Notes under the pieces: generated by a model
The model's database searches: none
The model's input: the letters and a program-made list of their open reading frames with translations, nothing else
Told to the model about the DNA's origin: nothing
Shown: in pieces, positions 17,481-23,642 of the stretch
How the letters are laid out: each line of letters opens with the position of its first letter
Position numbering within the stretch: position 1 is the first letter of the stretch
Made by a program: the position numbers and the translations under genes
From: Thermoguttaceae bacterium
Lineage (GTDB): Bacteria; Planctomycetota; Planctomycetia; Pirellulales; Thermoguttaceae
DNA length: 34,488 nt
Direction: 5' to 3'
NCBI GenBank assembly: GCA_017550965.1
Contig: JAFZNK010000199.1
Span: forward strand, 1-34,488

Positions 17481-18284
17481 CTATTCCAATATCGCCGTTT
17501 TCGCCAGGAACGGCCTTGCGGAGGCCTGGTATCCTCTTTTGATCGATTCTTTAGCTCGTCGAGCCAGTTGAGGACTATATACGTTAATATGCTCGATAAC
17601 GTACGTTAAATTATTGAATAATAAGGTATGAGCCGAGACTGCGTCGACGACGGCGGCGTCTTCAAGTTGGTCGATTATTGTTTCGAGTTCGGCGTCGTTA
17701 TGATCGTCGATCGCCTTTTGGATTCGGGCGGAGACGATTCGATAGGCGACGACCGCTCGGTAATAATCGGTTTCCTCTTCGCCTTTGGACGGCGAAACGA
17801 TTGTTCCCTCGTTGAATTCGTTTTCCAGGTTTTCGAGACTATCGACGTCCCCAATGGCGGCGCACATAGCGCAGTAGGAAGAGAGCAAATAGTCTCTTTC
17901 ATGGGAAAGATTTTTTCGATTCCGGGAATACAAATCTTCGGAACGTTCAAAGAAGAGGCGGTCGATCATCCGCCGTTGCGTTTCGAGAAGCGCCCGACGG
18001 TAGAGACTTAGATTTTCTTCGTCCTCTTTTTTGGGCTCTTTCGAGTTTCTCTTTGCTTTTTCGATCTTTGCGTAGAAATCCTCGACTTTGTATTGGAGTC
18101 GATCTCGCCGCGACCTGAGCTGATAATAAGTTAAATTGGTCGGCGCGCTTAAGACTTCGTCCGTCTTTTGACGCGAGGCTATCGTCCGAATCGCCGTCGA
18201 GCCTTTTGGCGACGCGGCCGCCGCGCAAACGAACGCCGCGAAGAGCGCGACCGCGCCTACGACGTATAGCTTTGATTTTCGCAT
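17481..18284 (-). CDS. Small exported partner protein 3 (array-specific paralogous family)
   Basis: A 267-residue protein with a signal-like N terminus (MRKSKLYVVGAVALFAAFVCAAAAS) and a probable signal peptidase site near residues 22-26. The body is highly charged and predicted helical or coiled-coil (YKVEDFYAKIEKAKRNSKEPKKEDEE region). Family marks include GDVDSLENLENEF, 'DAELETIIDQLEDAAVVDA', and a C terminus of YSPQLARRAKESIKRGY then RPFLAKT. The ATG lies 10 bases after the stop of permease 4, and its ribosome binding site AAGGA overlaps that TAA, so translation of the pair is probably coupled. This tight junction is the best evidence that permease and small protein act together. No known family is recognised. 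Confidence 0.7.
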   Translation of the reverse strand: MRKSKLYVVGAVALFAAFVCAAAASPKGSTAIRTIASRQKTDEVLSAPTNLTYYQLRSRRDRLQYKVEDFYAKIEKAKRNSKEPKKEDEENLSLYRRALLETQRRMIDRLFFERSEDLYSRNRKNLSHERDYLLSSYCAMCAAIGDVDSLENLENEFNEGTIVSPSKGEEETDYYRAVVAYRIVSARIQKAIDDHNDAELETIIDQLEDAAVVDAVSAHTLLFNNLTYVIEHINVYSPQLARRAKESIKRGYQASARPFLAKTAILE

Positions 18285-18294
18285 TTTCTTATCC

Positions 18295-21200
18295 TTAGTT
18301 CTTGTCGGCGTTGGTTTCGGCGGAGTCCGTTTTGGATTCCATTTCCTGTTTTCGTTTCAATTCGTTGACCGTAAAGGCTCTCGGTTCGAGCGGTTCGACG
18401 ATAACGACCGGGATGCGCGTCGATTCGAAATTGGGAGACGGGTCGATAACCCAGAGACTCGACGTAACAAACGCGGCGGCCGGAAAACTCGTATAGATTT
18501 TCCCCTTCGATATAACCAGGTCTTTGGGGTCGAACGCAACGTACTCCCCCGACTCCGTTTTTATCGTTTCCCGTTGATCGAAATCGATAAATTCTCCCGA
18601 TTCCGTTTTACGAACGACTCTTACGTCGTCGATATTCGCGGCGTATACGCCCGCCATTCGACCGGTATTGAGACCCGAATTTGACGGAACTTCAGCGACG
18701 ATTTCCGGAGGGAGGACAAACTCGTAGGGGAAGCGGGTTCGGAATAAACCGGAGAAGTCGACTTTTCGTCTCGCGTCCAGGAAGACGCCGCGTTTTTCGG
18801 CGTATTTCGGACGCGCGTTCCCGGTTTCGAACGGTTCTTTGCCCGACGAGTCGACGTACTTGACGCGCTCGGTTTTCTTGCCGTCGGTTTCCTCAAACGA
18901 ACGAATCGCCCAGAGGTTCGGAACGACGTACGAGTTTTCGCCGTCCGCCTGGAACGGTAGGAACGCGCGAACGCGACTGATTTGCGGTTCGTCGGAAGGC
19001 CCGTTTTCCCGCGAGGTCAGGAGTTTCGCGTCGCCGCAGTCGAAGCCCGGTTTCTCGACGGTCGGCTCGGGGGCGAAAACGATCGGTTCTCCGTACTCGT
19101 CGACGTCGCTATAAATTACTCCGTAGTAACGATGATTATCGTCGTCCAGGAGCGGCGAGCCTCCGGACTCGAACAGAGGATAGACTCCGGATATTTCAAG
19201 GGAGACGATCCCGTCGTTCGTCATATCCGGCGCGTATTTCGGCGCGCTCGCCGCTATCCGCAAAGGCGCGTCGGCGACGTAGTACGCTTTATGTTCCGAG
19301 CCCGGTTCGACGGCGCTTTGTTGGTCGCTCGTTTCTTTCCGGACGACTCGCGCCTTGTTTTGGACGAAACGTTCGGATAATTTCGGGATTGTCAAACCGC
19401 GTCCGCTTTCGTCGAGGAACGCGACGAGTCGGGACGGATCCGCCGATTTGTCTAAGTCGAAACGCGGCGGCTGGGCGATCAGCGGCTGAACGAACGGCTC
19501 CAGCGGACCTTGCGGAGGCTCGGGAATAAGACCGCGAAGGTAGATCGCCGAGAGCGACTCCCACGGCTTGACGGAACCGTCGGGACGCGGCGTCTTAGCG
19601 GCGAGACGCAGATAGAGGAGCCGTCGGTCGACTTCGTTGCGCGCGAGTTGCATGGAAGGATCGAGCGCGTTGAGGATCGCGTTGTAGTCGAGCGATTTGC
19701 GATCGGAGAAGCTTGAACTTGGAAACCTTCGTTGGAAGACGAATTCTCCCTGAAGTTTCTTGAGTTGATAATCCAGACGGTCGGGCATGAATTGAACGGC
19801 GTTCCAAAGGGCGCGTTTCCAGACTTTGTCGTTTTTGGCGCGCGCTTTGGCGATGATCGCCCCCGCCTCGGGCGTCTTTACTCCGGAGGCGAGGTTTCCG
19901 TACAGGGCGAACGCGTAGTTGTTGTCCGTTTGCTGTTCCGCCGTCGGGCGAAGCGAGGGAATTCCGCAAAGGAAATCGAGCAAGCCGTTCGGTTCGTTCG
20001 GCTCGGGCGCGGGGCGCGTCGTATCGTCCAGCGCTTTGCGCAACGCGGAATAAAACGCTCTTTCCGCGTTTTCGACGTCGACGAAACTCGCGGCGCGTTT
20101 TTTCGTCAGTTCGCATGCGTCGACAAACCGTTCGCGCAAATCGTTTAATTCGACGGCGACCGAGTCGGTTCCTTCGATCGTGTTGAAGAGCGGCGAGGAA
20201 ACGACCGATTCGACGCTTTTTACGGCGTCGGCGACGAGTCGGTCGTATTCCTCTTGCGATTGCGGGCAAGAGGCGGCGTCGATCTCGCGCAGTCGGCTTT
20301 CTTCTGGAAGCTTGGGAAGTTTCGGACAAAGGGCGAACGCGACGGTCGCGACGGTCAAAACGATCGGAAACGCGACGCTCCAACGCGCCTTGCGATTGCG
20401 GATTCGCGCGGTTGCGACTCCTCGCGACGCGACGATAAAGACGAGCGTCTCGACGACAAACGCGAGCATAAGCGTTTGTTTCGCAACCGTTTCGTCATGA
20501 TCGTCGTAAACCGACAGTTCGATATGCGTGAAGCATTTTTCCCAGCAGAGGATCAGGGAAAGAGCCGTCGCGAATAAAACGGCCCAGACGACGATTCTGC
20601 TTCCTTTGAGCGACGCGCTCCAGAGAGAAACGCCGTAGAAGAGAAAAAGGATCGTTCCCATAACGAGGTAGTGCTCCAAAGCTCCGTAGAGATGGAACTC
20701 TTCGTAATCGTCGACAAAAAAGAGCGCCGCGAGCAAAGCCGTCCAGACGAGAAACGCCGCGAACGCGTCGGCGAGCCAATACGCGCCCGGCTTGACGCTC
20801 AGGCGTTCCCGAACGATCGAGTCTTTTCGTTTCGAGTCGGAAAACAGGCCCGACGCAAAACATGAATAGTAAAGGACGAAAACCGTCGCCCAAATATCCA
20901 ACCCCGCGGCCCCAATATCCGCTCCCAGGTAGTCCGCTTTAAACGCGAGCGCGCCTGCCGCAAAAAGGATCGCGAGTTCAAAAAGGACCGAGGCGGACGA
21001 GCGAAAAAGCAGGGACGCGTCGGCGAACGCGAGCGAAACGAGCGCTGAAAACCTTCCGCTTTTTCTGTCGAGATCGACTTGATTCCAGGAGCCGGAACCG
21101 CTTTCGGTCTTTTTTAGCGCGGCTCTTTTTTCGTTCTCGCGATACCCGAATCGTCCTTTGAAAGGAGCGGCGACAAGCGCGAGCAGTCCGGAGGCGCCGA

Positions 21201-21837
21201 CGATCAAATCGACGACCGCCTGTTGCGTCGAATCCGAATCGAAATGGAAGAAACACAAGCCGACGACTCCGACGAGCAGGTACGCGAGGAGCGGACACAG
21301 GACCGCGTGGAAGATCGCGGACATTTGACGAGCTGAACGAGCCGTCCAGAAGACGCCCCAACAGACGGTCGACGCGATAAAGACGAGCGTCAGCATGAAG
21401 GTTCCGTCCGTCGCGCGCGAGCTTAAAACGCCGGCGAATTCCGCGAAGGGGCGTTGCCCCGCGATCAGCGCTGCAGCGATCGATTCAACGCAGAAGAACG
21501 CGGCGAGCGCGAGCGTCGACGCGAGAACGCAACCGAATTTTCCGGCGGCGGCGACGCGCCAGTCGGGCGCGACGCGCCGAAGCGTTTCGAACGTTCCGTT
21601 TTCGCGTTCGCGCGCGAAAGTCGACGCGGTCAGGAACGCCGCGTTAAGCCAGACGGCGAGAACGCCTCCGAGCGTGAACGGGTCGACGTCGACGAAATCG
21701 GCGAAGATCCCGACGCTGGAGTATTTGAGTCCAAGGAATCGCGTCAGCGGAAAGAGGATTCCGACGAGCCAGAAGACCAGAGACGTCGCTCTTGTTTCCA
21801 GGTATTCTTTATGAAAGACGGCCAGGATTTTGTTCAT
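18295..21837 (-). CDS. ABC-2-type permease with large extracytoplasmic C-terminal domain, copy 4 (first in operon)
   Basis: The product has 1180 residues from the ATG at 21837 (GGAGA six bases upstream); the open frame runs further upstream but through a non-coding repeat. Domain order is as in copies 1 and 2: MNKILAVFHKEYLETRA, ARERENGTFETLRRV, linker FKGRFGYREN, last helix near 488-507, then about 670 extracytoplasmic residues. The C-terminal part carries 'ELNDLRERFVDACELTKKR', 'LWNAVQFMPDRLDYQ', 'FAPEPTVEKPGFDCGDAKLL' and 'VVIVEPLEPRAF'. A segment resembling 'RKTESGEFIDF' and 'IKTESGEYVAF' occurs twice in a row near residues 1075-1105, a small internal duplication absent from copies 1 and 2. 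It follows the ATPase gene across a repeat-rich 157-base gap, and its leader is nearly identical to that of copy 1. Confidence 0.8.
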   Translation of the reverse strand: MNKILAVFHKEYLETRATSLVFWLVGILFPLTRFLGLKYSSVGIFADFVDVDPFTLGGVLAVWLNAAFLTASTFARERENGTFETLRRVAPDWRVAAAGKFGCVLASTLALAAFFCVESIAAALIAGQRPFAEFAGVLSSRATDGTFMLTLVFIASTVCWGVFWTARSARQMSAIFHAVLCPLLAYLLVGVVGLCFFHFDSDSTQQAVVDLIVGASGLLALVAAPFKGRFGYRENEKRAALKKTESGSGSWNQVDLDRKSGRFSALVSLAFADASLLFRSSASVLFELAILFAAGALAFKADYLGADIGAAGLDIWATVFVLYYSCFASGLFSDSKRKDSIVRERLSVKPGAYWLADAFAAFLVWTALLAALFFVDDYEEFHLYGALEHYLVMGTILFLFYGVSLWSASLKGSRIVVWAVLFATALSLILCWEKCFTHIELSVYDDHDETVAKQTLMLAFVVETLVFIVASRGVATARIRNRKARWSVAFPIVLTVATVAFALCPKLPKLPEESRLREIDAASCPQSQEEYDRLVADAVKSVESVVSSPLFNTIEGTDSVAVELNDLRERFVDACELTKKRAASFVDVENAERAFYSALRKALDDTTRPAPEPNEPNGLLDFLCGIPSLRPTAEQQTDNNYAFALYGNLASGVKTPEAGAIIAKARAKNDKVWKRALWNAVQFMPDRLDYQLKKLQGEFVFQRRFPSSSFSDRKSLDYNAILNALDPSMQLARNEVDRRLLYLRLAAKTPRPDGSVKPWESLSAIYLRGLIPEPPQGPLEPFVQPLIAQPPRFDLDKSADPSRLVAFLDESGRGLTIPKLSERFVQNKARVVRKETSDQQSAVEPGSEHKAYYVADAPLRIAASAPKYAPDMTNDGIVSLEISGVYPLFESGGSPLLDDDNHRYYGVIYSDVDEYGEPIVFAPEPTVEKPGFDCGDAKLLTSRENGPSDEPQISRVRAFLPFQADGENSYVVPNLWAIRSFEETDGKKTERVKYVDSSGKEPFETGNARPKYAEKRGVFLDARRKVDFSGLFRTRFPYEFVLPPEIVAEVPSNSGLNTGRMAGVYAANIDDVRVVRKTESGEFIDFDQRETIKTESGEYVAFDPKDLVISKGKIYTSFPAAAFVTSSLWVIDPSPNFESTRIPVVIVEPLEPRAFTVNELKRKQEMESKTDSAETNADKN

Positions 21838-21914
21838 GGATTTCTCCAATGAGCGGTAATCAATGCGGTTAGCCGGGGACGTCAGTCCCCGGATCGATAT
21901 GCGATTTGTCGTCG
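21836..21914 (-). repeat. Leader repeat of permease copy 4 (with hairpin)
   Basis: This is the second copy of the 79-base leader seen at 11071-11149, with 77 of 79 bases identical. The hairpin CCGGGGAC (21873-21880) with GTCCCCGG (21885-21892) is conserved and only its loop differs. Confidence 0.8.
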
Positions 21915-21916
21915 CG

Positions 21917-21990
21917 TTAGTCGACGTTGCCTGCGGCGTTCGGGCGACATGGCGCCCTGCCGCCTGCGGCTCCAAATTTGCGTTTGGCGT
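21917..21990. repeat. Stop-adjacent repeat, long copy
   Basis: TTAGTCGACG (21917-21926), then an insert of about 39 bases containing two GCCTGCGGC-type hairpin pieces, then the 25-base block (21966-21990) identical to 15623-15647. It ends four bases before the stop codon of the ABC ATPase gene, in the same orientation relative to that gene as the short copy is to permease 3. Confidence 0.7.
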
Positions 21991-21994
21991 TTCG

Positions 21995-22954
21995 TCAATT
22001 CATATACGCGATGAAAATCTCTTCCAGATTCGGCTGAACGACCGAGATTTCCGTGAGTCGTTCGCCTAACGCGACGCGGATTCGCTCCTCAAAGTTTTTG
22101 ACCAGGCCGCGTCCGAGGAACCGATAGCGCGCCCCGTAACGTTCGACCCCGACGAGTTTGTCGAAGACGGACGCGAAGAGCGTTTGGAGCGAGTCGTCCT
22201 GAGCGTTGGAGCCGAGGATCGTGGCGACGACCGTTTGCGACGTCTCCTTGAGCGAGTCGAGCGGTTCGTTGACGATCAGTTTTTCGTCTTTGAGGAAAGC
22301 GACGCGGTCGGCGACGCGTTCGACTTCCGCCGTCTGATGACTCGAGAGGAACACGGTCTTTCCGACGGCGGCGAAGTCGGCGATGTTCGCAAGAAACCCT
22401 CGCCTCACGAGCGCGTCGAGCCCCGACGTGGGTTCGTCGAGAATCAGCAGCTCGGGGTCGTGGGCGAGGGCGAGAGCGAGGGACGTTTTCGCGCGCATTC
22501 CTTTGGAAATCGACTTGATTTTGTCGTCGGGGGCCAGCCCGAACTCTTCGCAGCGCTTCACGTATTCCGCCATGTATCCTTCGGGATAGAACGCGGAGGC
22601 GAATTTTCCAATTTCGGCGACGGTCATGTAGTCGTACAAAACGGGCGTTTCGGGAACGAATCCGATTCTCGCGCGGTTTTCAAGGACGTGGTCGAACGGG
22701 TTGTTTTGGAATACGCGGACTTGTCCGGACGTCGGCTCCATTTCGCCGAGCAGAAGCCGAATCGTCGTCGTCTTTCCGGCGCCGTTTTCTCCGAGCAACG
22801 CGAAGACGGAGCCGGGCGCGATCGAGAAGGAGACGTTTTCAAACGCCGTCTTCTTGCCGAACCTTTTCGTCGCGTTTTGCAACTCGATGACGCCGAGAGT
22901 CGGAGCGTCGAGATTAGCGGGGTCGTATTCTCGTTTAATAGGCGCGTCAGTCAT
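21995..22954 (-). CDS. ABC transporter ATP-binding protein of the array (YtrB-like)
   Basis: A 319-residue ATPase from the ATG at 22954, preceded by AAGGAG with good spacing; this ATG overlaps the last eight bases of the repressor gene, so the two are probably translationally coupled. Walker A is GENGAGKT at 55-62, Walker B LLILDEPTSGLD at 169-180 and the switch histidine is H206 in SSH. The signature motif is SKGMR (150-154) instead of LSGGQ, a form common in ATPases that work with ABC-2 permeases, and the Q-loop position reads FVPE (99-102), with Glu in place of Gln. About 100 residues follow the ATPase core and end in 'VVQPNLEEIFIAYM', the usual tail of this class. It is the only ATPase in the window and presumably drives all four permeases. 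Confidence 0.9.
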   Translation of the reverse strand: MTDAPIKREYDPANLDAPTLGVIELQNATKRFGKKTAFENVSFSIAPGSVFALLGENGAGKTTTIRLLLGEMEPTSGQVRVFQNNPFDHVLENRARIGFVPETPVLYDYMTVAEIGKFASAFYPEGYMAEYVKRCEEFGLAPDDKIKSISKGMRAKTSLALALAHDPELLILDEPTSGLDALVRRGFLANIADFAAVGKTVFLSSHQTAEVERVADRVAFLKDEKLIVNEPLDSLKETSQTVVATILGSNAQDDSLQTLFASVFDKLVGVERYGARYRFLGRGLVKNFEERIRVALGERLTEISVVQPNLEEIFIAYMN

Positions 22955-23411
22955 TGCTCTTCTCCTTGTTTGCTCGTTCTTCTTCAATTCGTTCGACAAG
23001 ACCGATCGAGATTGGCTTCCAATCGGGATAATGTTTCGAGACCGCTTTTAAAAACGCCGCGTCGACGATTTCGGCGATCTCCTCGGGCGAGAGACGGCCG
23101 AGCGCCGCCTCTTCGATCCCTTCTTCGATTCGCGTCTGGAACAGTTCCAGACGAGCGCGGCGACATTGATCGCGCGCTCCGTGTTTGACGGCGTACCCCT
23201 GACCGCGCACCGCGACGATTAAGTCGGCGGTTTTAAGCTCCGAGTACGCGCGAACTACCGTTTGAGGATTGATCGTCAGCGTCTTGGCGACTTCGCGCAC
23301 CGAGGGGATCAGCTCGCCTTCGGGCAACGCGCCGCTCGCAATAAGAAAATGCGCCTGACGAACAATTTGCTCGTAAATCGGGATAGGACTGTTGAAATTT
23401 AGTTGATACAT
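22947..23411 (-). CDS. GntR-family transcriptional regulator, YtrA subfamily
   Basis: The 154-residue protein has an N-terminal winged helix (SPIPIYEQIVRQAHFLIASG, then LIPSVREVAKTLTINPQTVVRAY, then ADLIVAVRGQGYAV) and a short helical C terminus with 'EEIAEIVDAAF' instead of a ligand-binding domain. The short C terminus and the position directly before an ABC ATPase define the YtrA subfamily, whose members repress their own ABC operon. I chose the ATG at 23411 because family members start with M-x-x-x-F/N-x-x-x-x-P-I-Y; there is no ribosome binding site there. The frame continues upstream only through a TTG at 23486, which lies inside the promoter. The inducer is unknown; for related operons it is often a cell-envelope-active compound. 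Confidence 0.88.
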   Translation of the reverse strand: MYQLNFNSPIPIYEQIVRQAHFLIASGALPEGELIPSVREVAKTLTINPQTVVRAYSELKTADLIVAVRGQGYAVKHGARDQCRRARLELFQTRIEEGIEEAALGRLSPEEIAEIVDAAFLKAVSKHYPDWKPISIGLVERIEEERANKEKSND

Positions 23412-23452
23412 CGATAATGCCGCGCAAATGGTTTGACGTTGTTGCGGGTTGG

Positions 23453-23472
23453 TGTATTGGTTATGTAATACA
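23453..23472. promoter_or_regulatory. Probable operator of the GntR regulator
   Basis: TGTATT (23453-23458) and AATACA (23467-23472) form a perfect 6-base inverted repeat with an 8-base spacer. It begins at the last base of the -10 box and covers the predicted start of transcription, an ideal place for repression by the regulator encoded just downstream. Confidence 0.6.
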
Positions 23473-23500
23473 GTGTAACGTTCCAAATCTGGCTCGTCAA
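23472..23500 (-). promoter_or_regulatory. Promoter of the regulator-ABC array operon
   Basis: On the minus strand TTGACG (complement of 23495-23500) and TACACT (complement of 23472-23477) are 17 bases apart. The start would be near 23465, about 54 bases before the regulator ATG. The next downstream promoter candidate on this strand was not found, so it may drive the whole array. Confidence 0.65.
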
Positions 23501-23530
23501 GTATTTTCCCCGATTTTTTCCTTTTTTTCT

Positions 23531-23559
23531 TTGAAATTTTTCTTCGCGCCCTGTAAACT
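23531..23559 (+). promoter_or_regulatory. Promoter of the DUF5703 cluster
   Basis: TTGAAA (23531-23536) and TAAACT (23554-23559) are 17 bases apart, with the start expected near 23566. It diverges from the array promoter, the two -35 boxes being 30 bases apart. Confidence 0.6.
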
Positions 23560-23642
23560 GAGGCTGTAGCCGCCTTGCGATTTGAACGCGGATCGACGAA
23601 TCGCGGCGTTTTACCACGACGACGAGCTAAGGAGTCTCAACG

